Part shown: one piece after another, positions 1 to 16,100 of the stretch | Layout of the letters: the number at the start of each line of letters is the position of its first letter | How positions within the stretch are numbered: the first letter of the stretch is position 1 | Assembly (NCBI GenBank): GCA_010645155.1 | Contig: CM021316.1 | Span: 773,644 to 837,643 of the forward strand | From: Tigriopus japonicus | Lineage: Eukaryota > Arthropoda > Copepoda > Harpacticoida > Harpacticidae | Length of the DNA stretch: 64,000 nt | Direction: 5' to 3' | The notes under the pieces: generated by a model | What the model saw: only the letters and a program-made list of their open reading frames with translations | What the model was told of the DNA's origin: nothing | The model's database searches: none | Program-made: the position numbers and the translations under genes

Positions 1-3000
1 GGTCGAGCACTTTTTGTTAGCTCAAACTTCATTTTCTTGTTCCCTCGAGAATTAACTTTCAGTGACAATAGATCTTTAATCTCTCTTACTCGCGCAGAAA
101 TCGAGTCAAGTGAAATTGAATCCAATGTTTGAGCGCACAAATGAGATCATCAGAGCTGCAAGAGACCCTGAACCTCACAACAAGGTTATAAATCAAGATA
201 GCAGAAACCTTTTTGTCTGTACTATGTGGAAGCGAAAGTAGTTTGCGGATAGTTATGATGCTGCCATTCGTTCTTCCAAGCCAAACTAATACATTAGTCC
301 TCTGGATGGTCCTGAAGGTCATTTGAGACGATAAGCCAGCCTTTAAAGGGATGAAGAGGAAAACGGTATTGGAATGAATGGCCTTTAGCGAGAGAGAAGA
401 GAGCAGGAGAAAGAGTCTTGCACTCAATAGGAATCCATTGAGAGAGCATGCACGGGCTTTTGTCCGCAATCTCCTTTAGCCGCACACTCAAAGAGCTCTT
501 TGCTTCTGTATCTTTGTAAATATTGAAGGTTATACAACCTTTACACACAAAAAAGAGATGACTAAGCCGGCCTGACGGTCTTTTCTATGTTTTTGTACAA
601 ACAAGGGGCTCTACTCAAGCATAATAGCGAGCTTACCAGTTTTTCCCATTTCCAGGACTCGCTTTCTTTTTTCACGCACATAATTTTAGATTTGAACTGC
701 CTTCCCTGGACCTCATATGTCTACTTTCGATAGGAATGGCAGCTAATTGAGACATATTCATGTCTGAATATGAGTTCCATTGCCTGGAATACTGGACCTT
801 TTTCTCGAAAAGGGCCTCGTATATAGGCCTTTAGGGCCTATTCAAACAATTGCCACGTGCCTCTTGGAGGGTCTTTGTCATGTTGTGAGCTAGTGGACGA
901 CAGCCAAAGGTTCCAAGACTCCTACCAAGTGTTTTATTGTGTTGTACATGTGGCCCATGGCCCTGACATTACGTCAATGCAATGGTGTGAACTGTGAAGG
1001 CCGAGAAAGCAAGGCCGAGGAAAAATATTTGCAATCCCTCTGTTGAAAAGTGGCCTGCAAGTCAGCGTGGTTGAATCCGGGGAGAGGCCTCGAGGGCCTC
1101 ACTTTTGGTGGGCCTATATCATGACGACAACACATTGAGAGAGAGGGAGAGCATGGTTGTGTGCCTTATTTGGAATTGGGGAGGAACAAAAGAGGCCTTA
1201 TGTTGTTGTTCCATTGGGAGCAGTTAATGTTTGTTTTGAACCAAGCTTAGGTTCTCTTTCCAACCCAAAAAAATGGTCCACCTCAATGGGTGTTATTGGT
1301 CGGATCAAAGCTAGGCTTTGGTGAATTTCCGGTTGGATCAAAGCAGTGTTGCTAAGAAAGATTACTGTAATTTTGAAGAGACATGAGAGACATTCTTTTT
1401 TTAGGACTCAATACTTTTTCACATGGGATTATTTATTTTTTCTGTGGAAAGGTTCATGTAAGAGGTCGATGCCAACGTCTCGTCTATGAAGAAAAGTACG
1501 ATTATTGAGCTCCTTAGTTAAAGTGGGCTTTATATAGTAGAATATTGTGAATATAAGAAGGGCTAGATTTAAAAAATTGACGCAGACTTAGACTTTTCTT
1601 ATATATACTTTACATCAAGAATGGCAATTTTTGGTCGTGTCACAGAGCGTTGTCTTGACTTTTCAAAAATCCCTAGAGAGTTGCTATTGTCGACAGCAAT
1701 TTGTTTACGCGTTCACACCAGGGTTGCCATCTGTTAATACGAATTGCCAAATTTCGGTACCACTTTAGCTTAATCCCTTCGCGAATTAAACTCGTTAACA
1801 GCTTAATTTGTGCGGAAGAGCTGAAAGCATGCATATCTTTCGGTATTAAAACTATGAATCTTGATGTGAGATTTTTGCAAATATTGCCTATATAAAATGA
1901 ATTTATTGAAAGTTTTCAACAACATTCCATAGTGTTCCTTTTATACTTTCTAAGCAAAGAGTCATGAAAACTTTTCCATAGCCCTAGTTTTTTTAGCTTT
2001 GCAAAATATAAACCAGCCTTTTCCAAAGAAATCAAATTCAAAAAGGATGCTGAGAGTAGATATTTTATATTGCAGTAATCTTTCCATAATCTTTGTTTCA
2101 AATTCGGCTTACGTTTTGCAGGCAATGAAAGTCTTGCTGACAACGGCAACCCTGATTCTCACTTGTAAATCCCTGGGTGCTTTTCATGAGAGGAGAAATC
2201 CGGGCATTAAGTCAACAAGACGATCTCTTTAAGCACTGTCAGAGTCAATTTCCCACACATCGCTCCCTGGATGATGGGCGTATTATGCCGATGGGGGCCT
2301 GAGTCTCAATTTTCAGGGAAAAGTCAACATCCTTCGATCACTCTCTGACGAGAGATGGCTTTATCTTGTCTCTGTGTGAACGAGAAAACGCCAAGATTGA
2401 GTGCGACATTCCGAGAAAAATCCCCTCTCTCATGTGAGAGTTGCCTTGATCATTGGATTCCAATGTGATTCTTCCATTATATTTGGAAAATTCCTCTCAA
2501 TCCCACTCAACTCTGATTGTTCGCTTACTTTAAGATGTGGAGCTTTTTCCGCATCAGCAGACCTCTTTTAAGTTTTAAGACATTGTTAACGTAACAATTT
2601 AAGAAAACGTACATTTCATGAGAAGGGGCTCTTTTGAGATCTGGAACTGGCGGGTTATTTACATTTCAAGGTCCTTTTTTACAGACTTATCTTTGTACAG
2701 AAAACAGGCAAAAAGAACTGACGTCCTCTGTCATCTTAAATCACACTCTTAAGGGGATTTGAAAAAAGCCCTGGGTTTTCTCCAACACTGCAATAATTCA
2801 AGATACTTGAAAGGCCCATTATATTGCACTCAGGTAAACCATTCAGCAAAGCTCCTTGTCCAAAACCCAAAAATGTAAAACATCATCGCACAGAGTTAAA
2901 CTCCATTGAGAACAGGGTATAAACCGGGGATAATATTTTTTTCCAAGTCAAATGGCGAAAGTCGTCACAAAAGACCCAACTTTCCAAGAATGGATGGTAT

Positions 3001-4508
3001 CATGAGGGAAGTTGCTGAAGAAGAAGAAAGGAAACTTGTGCTGGAATGCCAATTCTCTCTGATGTTGCCTTGAACTTCAGCCAAAGGCTATGACAAAAGT
3101 ATGTCGGAAGTTGCCGCTGAAAGTTAAAAAAAGGACTCAATTTTGTTTTAAATACACTTCAAAGGGCTTTTCATCGAAACTATACTCTCTTTTACCATGA
3201 AGAAATCTAATGGTCTTTCTAATGAACCTCAGGTTGTCATTAAACTTGGTTCACTTTTGTCTCGTTCGATCCTTTATTGAAGACCATAGGAGAACACCCA
3301 TTGTCAAGGCCTATGTGTTCCAAGAGTACAAATGATTGGAACTTTTTTCCGTATTCACGCTATATTCCGCCAAAAGTTCCGTAGTGGTCGCATATGGAAT
3401 ACAAAGTTGGAACTAGGAACACTCAGAGGCATCCGGTGTTCCAAATCCGCAGCAAAAAAAGTATTGGCATCTTCAACAAGATGGAAGTGTCTGGCAACCA
3501 AGCATGCTTCTCAATTCTTTAGAGCTAGGAAGCAGCCTTGAAGGCCGTGAAAGATCTGCAGTAAATTTTGCGATGGACAGATTCCATTTAATTTTGAGAG
3601 AAAAGGCCAGACGCTAAACCTCAAATTCAGGGATGCCAGATAATTCCCGAGAAACAAATTAGCAGCTGCCAAGTTTCAAATTAGGCGATTTTTTCATTCA
3701 GGTCAAGGGAGTTCAACTAGTACTTTAAATTTCTTTGAGAACAGGAAAATTAGGACGTTGGTTAAGGTCTTTTCTAAGAGATCTGTCAAGAAAATAGGCT
3801 CGGATAGTCAGAATGTATTTTTAGACACCCTGGTTGGCGTGGTTTCGACAAACTTATCTCCCAGACTCGGAGAAGATCAATCCAAGGCCCCCACAAGGAT
3901 AAAAGATGAGAGGATCGTAAGGATCTCTAGATTGGATCAGACCTCCTAAATGATTCAAGAGGGTGCCCTCTCAAAGCATGGCGTGGAACAAGTCCAAAGT
4001 TCTGGAACCTTCTCTTACTAGATCATGTTTGTTATTGTGAAGGATGTCGCCATTGTTCTTTTTTCCGAAGAAATATTGTTCCTAAAACATCTTGGAACAG
4101 TTCCTAAATGAGTTGTGGAGCTTCTTATTTTTTCTAGAGCCTCATCAATACTCAAAAGGGATCTCGGGGGAATAGTGTTACTCGTATAGCTCAAAATATG
4201 GCAAGACATTGGGTAGATTCTGGGTATTTTGAAGCTCCTAGGAGACTAATTTATGTTCCACGCGGTTCCACAAAGAACCTTTTGGTGCTTTTTGTTATAA
4301 TACTGGGACGAATAGTGTGGCAGCATATTTAAAATGGGACAAAGAAAAGGAAATTAACGAGAAAATGATAAATTCTAGAAAGGACATTTTAGCTATGGAA
4401 CGACGGTTGACGAAGGAAGTTGAATTCTGGGGAACCTAAAGGAACTCGCATGACTGGTCTTGGAGAACTCGTGACAGACACAATAGACTTTGACAGTAGT
4501 CGGAGGAG
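1..4508. other. Upstream non-coding region, no gene recognised
   Basis: I see no supported gene here. Short open frames on both strands (for example 86-469 on the minus strand and 1701-1895 on the plus strand) have no recognisable domain and no convincing splice context. Positions about 820-1200 are unusually rich in GGCC/AGGCCT words, giving small self-complementary stretches. The last part (about 4440-4554) probably holds 5' UTR and intron of the kinase gene, because the first coding exon follows a pyrimidine-rich acceptor ending at 4554. Confidence 0.5.
2125..2232 (+). CDS. Possible signal-peptide mini-ORF or first exon of a secreted protein
   Basis: A 35-codon frame starts MKVLLTTATLILT, which reads as a short signal peptide, and then turns basic (HERRNPG...STRRS) before a stop. 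A pyrimidine/TTGCAG acceptor-like sequence sits just upstream (about 2115-2121) and a GTAAAT donor-like site follows the hydrophobic core, so it could instead be the first coding exon of a longer secreted protein whose other exons I did not find. No family is recognised. The length is close to chance expectation; low confidence. Confidence 0.18.
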   Translation: MKVLLTTATLILTCKSLGAFHERRNPGIKSTRRSL

Positions 4509-4556
4509 ATGTATGTCTTTCTTGGATTCACATGTTTTGTCCTTTTCCTTTCAGGC

Positions 4557-8271
<3,715 letters not shown>

Positions 8272-8759
8272 GCTCTGGATTGAGTGTCATGCGGGTGTCA
8301 AGCAAACAGAAACTTCAAACAAAAGCCTTGTCAGTGCATTTCCACCAGGAAAGGCATTCCTTTTCTTAGGGTTCAGCTCATGTTAGTGTGTCAGCGTTGT
8401 TGTAAAACTCATACAAGTTACTTGATTTGTGATAAAATTGTTCTACAATTGTTCAACAATCCGAGGTTTTCAATTGAGTTCTCAATTGAAACCAGCTATT
8501 CGAGTAAATTGAGACAGCTCGAAGCAGCAGTCTAAACAGATAATCCATTGGGACAAAATTGAGTCGGGGACTCTTTGGCCAGACCCACGCAACCTGTCCT
8601 TCGCCTCCCATTCTCCTCCACACATACAGAGTTCTACTAGATGAAGACAATTCCTATAGTTTAAACAAGAGTGTTATGATTCTTGTAGGATTATTGCAAT
8701 TACCTTACTACATACAGCATAACTATTATTAACATTTCAAGTTGTCATTGCATATCACC

Positions 8760-8765
8760 AATAAA
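8760..8765 (+). promoter_or_regulatory. Candidate poly(A) signal of the NDR kinase gene
   Basis: A canonical AATAAA lies 489 bp after the kinase stop codon, followed by a T/G-rich stretch. It is the first good signal downstream, implying a 3' UTR of about 0.5 kb. Inferred from motif and position only. Confidence 0.5.
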
Positions 8766-10649
8766 TTATTTTTTGTGACAAAGACAAACCAGCAGTGTTT
8801 CGGGTTTTCTTCTCCTTAGTATTCCGTTGCATGTGAGCGTGTCGTTCATTCTTGAAAACTTCCATTCCGAAGGACATCAACTTTTTTCCAAAGCGTACGT
8901 TTTTGGCCCAAGGGCTTTTTTGTAGGCTTCACCTCGCAGACGGCACACTTTAATCTCGTGATCCGATCTACGTGTAGCTGCACTCATTCTTACTACGAAC
9001 GATTAGGACATCCATGGTTGGGGCATGTGATATTCCTACTTAAGTGCAAAAAGTTGAAGTGGGTTTTGCTCAGATATGAGGGGTCGTTTGTCTGAAAGCA
9101 AAAGGCAAATAGTTGCATAGATTTTAACTCCCTTTTTAGATTTTATTGATATAATTACAAAGAAAGATGGAAGAAAGTTTTATTTTCAATACCTTGGCAA
9201 AAGTGCGTACGGTCGAAGTTTTGTTATGACTAGCCTTGGTCACCCAGGGTTATGATCAAGGGGGCTCAGCAAATATTCAAATCAGTAAACAGTACTTGTT
9301 GCCTGGCTCTTGCTTATCATATTTCAACTTTAAGACACACCAATAACTACAAACTCCACTATTAACTCGCTGCAATGATACCACAATGAATGTTTGTGTT
9401 TTCTCCCCCTAAATCAAAAGTACCTCTTTCTATGTTCGAGCTTTAGTTTGATCACTAAGGGCCCGGAAAAATATTTGCAAAAGGTGTCAAAACATCCAAT
9501 ACATATTTATTCAAAAGCCCTAGATATTTGCTAAATATTTGAAAAAAAACTGTCAGATATTTAAGAAACATTTTTTGATAACGCCATTATTTGGTATTTT
9601 TGTCTGTGTGTGCCGATTTTCCAAATTTGTTTTTGGCGAATATAATGCATTTGACCGTTTTTGGTGGTATTCTTGACATGTAAGTGATTTAACAATACAA
9701 TTTTCAATTTGCCTCAATAGATGGCGCAGTTTTTTCGTGTTTGACAGTAGTTTTGGTTATGAATGTCTAATTTCAAAACAAATTCCATTTTGTAAAGAAT
9801 TTTGTATTTTGGGTAAGCCCTCTTGAGCATTTATGATGCATTAGTGAATGAATTTAAAAAGTTTGTGTTTATGTATATTTAATTCATAAATATATTAGTC
9901 AGAGATTGGAAGTTGCACAAAAAAATCGTTAAAAGAAAACAAATTTTGAAAATTGAGATTTACGGACTTTAGCAGGAAAAATATTGTCTACCAAATTAAA
10001 GTAAAACTCCTAAGGAAAAAGTTAAAAATGTTTTTTTAGCAAGAGGCAATTTTTACGAATGCTATTGTCCTTTAAATGGCAAAAGTTCAAAAATAATATA
10101 GACTCTAGCACTTGACTTAATTTCCAAGGTTCAATCCCTATTTTGAATTTCATATATCTAAAAAAGGGTCAACAATAATCTCATCTACATTGCCCTACCG
10201 CTCAAAGTTGGTCAGACCTTTCAAATATTTCGCAATCACTAGAAAAAACATGAAGTTCGTCGAAGAATGGCACGTCATCTAAATTCCCCACATAAACTAC
10301 TTGCAAATACTCTTCAGTGTTGCCGACATAATAAGGGCGTGGCGTTTGGATGGACCTACACAGAGCTAAAACTTCCTTCCAATGGTCGCCTGAACTAACC
10401 GAACTGACGCCTAACTATTGTCTAACTGCGAATGGACAAACGGCAAGAATGTGGCCCATGATGTGTTGCCTGAAAAAAACGGGATTGTCGTGGACGCTAT
10501 CAGGTAGTCAATCGGGTTCCCGCAATAATTATTATCCACGCTGATCTTTGTCCTGAGCATCAGTATTGGTCCACACTTTGAGGAGTGAAGTCGAAAAAAC
10601 TTTGAAATCGTTCTACTCAGTCAAGTGGTCCCAACATATTTCAGACATC
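8766..10649. other. Intergenic, AT-rich, one diverged repeat
   Basis: No gene seen. Apart from a diverged copy of the repeat also found at 23119-23568 (listed separately at 9208-9455), this stretch is AT-rich unique-looking sequence. The part just before 10650 is presumably the promoter and 5' UTR of the cuticle gene; a TCAGT initiator-like word occurs at 10618-10622, but no convincing TATA box accompanies it. Confidence 0.5.
9208..9455 (+). repeat. Truncated copy of the 23119-23568 element
   Basis: This stretch aligns by eye, with many substitutions and small gaps, to the left two-thirds of the element at 23119-23568. Shared landmarks in the same order are GTTATGACTAG, CTTGGTCACCCAGGGT, ATGATCAAG, ATTTCAACTTTAA, AATAACTA, CTCCCC..AATCAAAAG and TTTGATCAC. 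The terminal inverted repeats and target duplication of the other copy are not visible here, so this is a decayed partial copy. Confidence 0.6.
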
Positions 10650-11645
10650 ATGAACAGATTTGTAAGCCCATGGTTTTGTTATCTATATGCAAAGTTGGGT
10701 TTGCTTTCGACTTTTTTCAGTTTTTATTTTTTTTTCAACTTTTTAATAAATCATAGATTTCCTGTCAACTAGGTCGACTATCAAACAACTTAAGAAAACT
10801 GATGTGTTTCGAGTTCGAGTCTTGGCAAAGTTTTGCCATTTTGTTTTTGGGTCAAAAGTTGACCATAACTAAACTTTTCAACAGGCAGAAGTCCTTATCT
10901 GCCATAAAATATGGCAGCACGAATTCTTTATTAGTATTTTTATTATTCACTTGTACTCGTTTTTCATATCCAAAGGTTGCCACCTTATCCCTTATTGTTG
11001 CTTTGGCTTCCGGAGCTCCTCAAATTGGACTTTACAATGGAGACCCAAGCTTGGCCAAGATCCTTCAGGAGCAACGTTTCAATGTGGGCAACAACAAATT
11101 CGGCCATGCCACTCAACAAGAAGATGGCGTTGCGATCAAAGAGGAATCTACCGGAAACAATAACCGCATTGGACAATACCAATATGTCGGAGACGATGGC
11201 AAGACCTACACAGTCAAATATGAAGCCGGAGTCAACGGATTCAGGTAAACTATACTCTTTGTCAATAAAAAGAAGGAAGACTTATTTGAAAACCGGTTGT
11301 TTTAGGATCTTGGAAGGTGACCACATTCCTTCAGGCGGACAGACTGCAGCGGCGGCTGTAGAGGATGTTGAATACGATTACCAATATTATGACGATGCCC
11401 TCCCAGCTTCTCCGTTTGTTAACCCCTATGATCCCACTCATCAACAGCCTGAATTGTTGGCTGGCAACTTGGCAGGACATTTGGCCGGTTTGTACAGGGA
11501 GCCCGTGACCCAGAAACCCAAGGAATTGAATCCCTTGAGTCTGGAGGATCCTCTTCACCCACAAAGGTTCTTCCCTTCAGGAGATGTGCAATTTGATCGA
11601 TTTGAGGATGGATTCAACTATAATTTCCGATCCAACAAGAAATAA
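10650..11645 (+). CDS. Secreted RR-type (chitin_bind_4) cuticle protein
   Basis: Exons 10650-10661 (ATG plus three codons), 10976-11244 and 11306-11645 join in phase to 206 aa. The mature protein starts after a signal peptide split by intron 1: MNRF|VATLSLIVALASGA then PQIG. A Rebers-Riddiford consensus spans intron 2: GQYQYVGDDGKTYTVKYEA, then GVNGFR and ILEGDHIPSGG, of the soft-cuticle RR-1 kind; it binds chitin in known family members. A long hydrophilic tail rich in Asp, Tyr, Pro and Leu follows. A tiny first coding exon interrupting the signal peptide is the typical gene structure for arthropod cuticle proteins, which decided the start. An AATAAA overlaps the stop codon (11641-11646). 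An alternative upstream ATG at 10802 would give a non-signal leader and is not used. Confidence 0.9.
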
Positions 11646-11646
11646 A

Positions 11647-12988
11647 TTCATGATGTTTTTATAGACTCCAAAAATTTGGTCACTCTTTTAAGAGCTTGAG
11701 ACAAGTTTGACTTCAAGGGCCAGTCTATTGTTTACCTCAAGTGTTGAGCACCTTTCTTGTGCTAATTTTACTACTAATACTTTTAAAAATTGAAACAGTT
11801 GCGCGTACTCTTTTCAGGTTTCCTACGACAGTCTTTAAATGGTTTATTTGAAAGTAATCTTTACCTTTCTTGTGTGCATTGCTTGGGGATTTATCTCTGG
11901 CAAGATATTGGCCACTTGAGACAAAGAAACAAGACAAGTTGATTGGTTAGATCTTTCGATATAACTCGAAAATTGGTCATCCAAATTTTGTAAATGTGTT
12001 ATGATCTTTGTGTACAACTAGGGAGGATAAGCTTCTAAATTTCTAAACACAAAATTATCGAGTTTTAAGTTTTCACTCTTGAATTTGACAAGACCTAAGT
12101 CAAACTAAATTGGATGAAAACATAATTGAAATCATATTCCAGAAAGCGTGTTTCAAGGTTTAAATACATCGTCCTTTATTGTAACAACCTTCACCCGACC
12201 TTACTTGTCTTTCAAGCGAACAAATTTTCCTTGGTAAATAACTTCATTATGCGATCTTTTGAAGCATCATGTCTTGACACTGATATCAGGCCTAATTTGA
12301 ATATATGGCGACATCAACCATATCATCCAAATCGATCTTGACATTGAGGTGGAGTCTCGCAAGGTGAAGCAATTTCACCCTCCTTCCCTCGACTACAAAC
12401 ATTAACAAGTCCTTGAGAGTACATTACGTGGTACTGATTACTAGTGTATAACACCCTTAGAAAACAGATTCAAAATGATAGATTTCAGATAATCTTAGGA
12501 GGCAATGCTCGCTAAATAGGGCAAGAAGAATCAATTAGGTGTGAAAGGTTAAGAGACTCTCCAAGCTTTCCGATTTTAAGCATGAATCTACGAGCGTCTT
12601 GATTAGCTATGCAACAATGAATAGGCATGTTTGAAAGCAACTGTGTCTCCGGGTAGTTAATTCGCTTCAAGCTAATTCCATCCACTTAGCATTTGAACAC
12701 AACGACTCTTTGATTAGCTTTCCCCAAAGACTTCTGTATCCAAAAACTTGGAGGCAACAAAATCAAATCAAACGGGAAAACTTTTCAACGCACCTCGGAA
12801 GTCAAAGTTTTCTAATTTGAATATCGATTTAATGAATAAGCCAACTCAACATAGAGAGCGTTGGACTACTTTGCTGTTTTCGTGGTCTATCGAGTATTAT
12901 AGACGAGTCATTTCGAGATTTATTTGTGAGGCGGAGAAACGGGAGGACCCCGCCCAAATTTACCTCACGTAAGAGTAAATAAACGGCG
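11647..12988. other. Intergenic, nothing recognised
   Basis: AT-rich sequence between the cuticle gene and the Ig-domain gene. Short open frames at 12126-12341 and 12748-12972 show no domain, signal peptide or splice logic. No repeat structure was noticed. Confidence 0.5.
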
Positions 12989-13111
12989 ATGAAACTCCCC
13001 GAATGTATCTTTCTTCTTGTGGCGTTTCCGCTCGGATGCCTTTCAAGAAAAGGCCTTAAATCAGATTTTGCGATCAGTCGACATCGAAAAGTGCCTGGAT
13101 CAAGTCGATGA
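12989..13111 (+). CDS. Short upstream ORF with signal-like N-terminus
   Basis: A 40-codon frame begins MKLPECIFLLVAFPLGCLS, which resembles a signal peptide, then continues in a basic tail and stops 39 bp before the ATG of the Ig-domain gene. It may be an upstream ORF in that gene's 5' leader, a relic of a former first exon, or chance. No donor site inside it links in phase to the next exon in an obvious way. Function unknown. Confidence 0.25.
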   Translation: MKLPECIFLLVAFPLGCLSRKGLKSDFAISRHRKVPGSSR

Positions 13112-13150
13112 AATTTTGAGATCTCCGGCTACACATTAAATCTCAACAAC

Positions 13151-16100
13151 ATGATCAAACTTTTCCTTCTCGGAGCATTAACGGTGAGTTGTCATTGTTC
13201 AAAGTTTCCTTTAATTGTATTTTTAAAGGCAGACCGTGGGTTGGTTCAACAGCAACTTGGAAGATATAGGTCTACTTTCGAATATCTTACCCTAGGAAAG
13301 TAATGAAGAGTTTACCGAAAAAGACAAAAGAATGTACAGCATTTTTTCTTGGAGGTGACCAAAAATTTCCTTTCAGAGGTTATTAATATCTTTGAAATGC
13401 TTTATATTCAAAAACTCATAGGCCGACTTTGTTATTACTTTTTTCATATTTACATCGAGAAAATAGTGAGAGTTTTGTTGTCAGAAGATATAACTTTTAC
13501 GACATTGAAACAATAAATTATACCATTATAGGGTATTACTGTACTATACCTTTTGGAGAAAGTGTCAGATTGCCCATATATATCGGCTAACAATAGAACC
13601 TTCAGAATCAGTGGACAAAGCATAGGCTCCTAAAGCTTGTAGTAAAAGTTGCAATTTTTTTTTTTTGAAATATTAATATCTCATTATCATAATTTCAACA
13701 TAGAATTAAGAAACGAAACCAAAGAGTATGCTTTTCTGATAAATGATTTTTACTTCATTTGGAGATGGATCAGACCATGATGTCATCGGTATGAAATTAT
13801 AGCTTACCGGGTGATACGTAAAAAACGGAACAGCAAACCCCGTCCGTAACTTGGAAACGGTTAATGTCACAAAAAATGTACAGTAACCAAAAAGACAGAT
13901 ACAATTTCATTAGGTACATGTGCTTTTATTTCCTTTATGTTGCCTTGTTTTCAATTTTAGCTAAATTTCGCGAGGGGAAAGAAGCCAGAGTCACTAACGT
14001 TGTTTTGAATATTTTTTTTTTTTGCAAAAAAATTTAAAAAAAAACATAACCAATACTGTAGATGGGAATGACAAGAGGGTTGAGGTATAATGTCTCCATG
14101 TTTGGTAAAAAATAGTGCTAGTTTGTGTCATCATGCCAGTTTCAATTTTGCCAGATCATAAAATCTGATAAACCCGTTGTACGGTTCTTTACAAATTGGT
14201 CCGATTTCTCCGTCTTAAGGCGTTGTCGTTTTACTCCCGCAAGAAAAGCTTCGAAGACAAGGTGAAAAACTTGACTCTGAGAGATAAGTCTCCCAACGTG
14301 ATAAAAAGTGATATCAAGATATATATGAATTACGAGCTCATATTTCCATGAACAAACTAACATATCTTCAATTTTTCATAGCTCATGGTGACAGCCTCTC
14401 CCCAAAGTTACCTTCGAAGCGACGATGGCCGGGAATACCGTGATAATTACGGCTACTACCGCTACATTCAAGGTGTCAAATTATACGTGGAATGCCACGA
14501 TCGTTACTATGATGCTCGAAAGGATGACTGTGGCTCTGGAGCATTCCGATCTCGCACAGGCGATGATTATGATGCAAAATATGTGGGTATCCATTTTATT
14601 TTACTCATAAATTTCCATGTAACCAAGGACTGCTTGACACCTGAACTCAGTTCATTAGAACCAGAATATTTATTTTTTGTCTCAATCGAACAAATAGGTT
14701 TTGAATTCTATAATTTGGCTGAGTCAGAAGTTATGCTCTCTCAAAGGTCTGAGCATAATCATTTGGACATTTCTTGATATTTTTTTCCTTTTGTCATACC
14801 TGATTGATTTACAAATCATACTCTCCCTTTTTTCTTTTCCTTTCTTATTTTCTTCCATTTGAAAGGCTTGGCATAAAACATTTTTCAATTAAGAATTTCG
14901 TGGCCATTGATAAATTTTAGTGTTCACAAAATGAATTTGTTCTATCATCATATTTTAACCATAAAAAGCGTAAGTTCATTTACATTAAGCTCTCCTCAAT
15001 AAATGGCTTTGTGAAGGCATAACTTTTCACTCCGACGCTCTTTTGAGCTGAACATTCAAATATGGATACTTCGTCACAAAAGCAAGCCGTCATTTGTTTC
15101 CAACAAAAATAAAAAATTGTATCCCCCTCCTCTTTGTCCATATTCCAGTAGTTCTTGACCAAGGGTATAATTTTCTAGGACGCTCTCCGTTTCGATGGCT
15201 CAGGGAAATATAGGATCCAAGGAAGGCTTCGAGACATTCGTTACAGTGGTACTAGTGACATTTATCGGTTTTATCGCGAAAGATACGAAACCGGATCTGG
15301 TTCTACTTGCCCGTATTCCAATTACGAAAGTGATGCTTTGAGTGGAGTTCTATCCGCTCTCACTCAACCCACCGCATCCACATATCCATCGGATCCGGAT
15401 CCCATTGATGATGACGCCGTGATCATTTCGGCCAAGTCCAACAGTATTAGACGGGCACGGATTCTGGTACCTGGACCTACTTTGACCACTTCTCTTAAGG
15501 TTAAGGGCGAAAATAAACCGGATAAATCTCACATTTCCGCCGTCAATGCTACGGAGAACGAGATATCTCACCAGAAGATCCGAACCAAGCGATATCTTCG
15601 CCATTACTACCCAACTGATACCAGAAGGTATTTGTAAATTCAGAAGTCTTTTTAATTTTAAGTAAGATGCCAGATTACTGGTGGGCGGAAAGCCGGTGTC
15701 GGCACCGGCATTTGGTTTCGTGATTTTTTGAAAACTGCGAAAAAAGTACTACATGCATAAGCTCTTTCACAACCTGTATCGATGTCTAGGTTATTACCGA
15801 TACCGGTGCCGGTGTTGATGGGAAAACTGCCTATGTCAACCATCCTTATGCTAGCCAGATCTATAAGAACTAGAGAGCGCATAAACCAGTGTTGCAAGAC
15901 ATTTTTAAACTAATTATACCACATGTGGTCAGAAATTATTCCCATTCGCCATCTTTAAATAAATTCCCTTACACCATGATCCGCCGTCTCCGAATCCAAA
16001 TATGGAAGGCATACATACTTTTTTCGGGTCTTAGTCGGACCTTGCTCAAGGAAACTTTTAGACCTTAATCCTCAACCACAGACGGAGAACCATTCCGATA

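Noticed and set aside
820..1200. Cluster of GGCC/AGGCCT words
   Set aside because: Striking locally but without ordered repeats, palindromic arms or a known regulatory meaning; treated as compositional.
3332..3949. Plus-strand frames 3332-3541 and 3758-3949 as genes
   Set aside because: No start context, domain or splice partner; lengths expected by chance.
15680..15820. Inverted CCGGTGCCGG-type words in an intron of the Ig-domain gene
   Set aside because: Arms are short and poorly matched; not enough to define an element.
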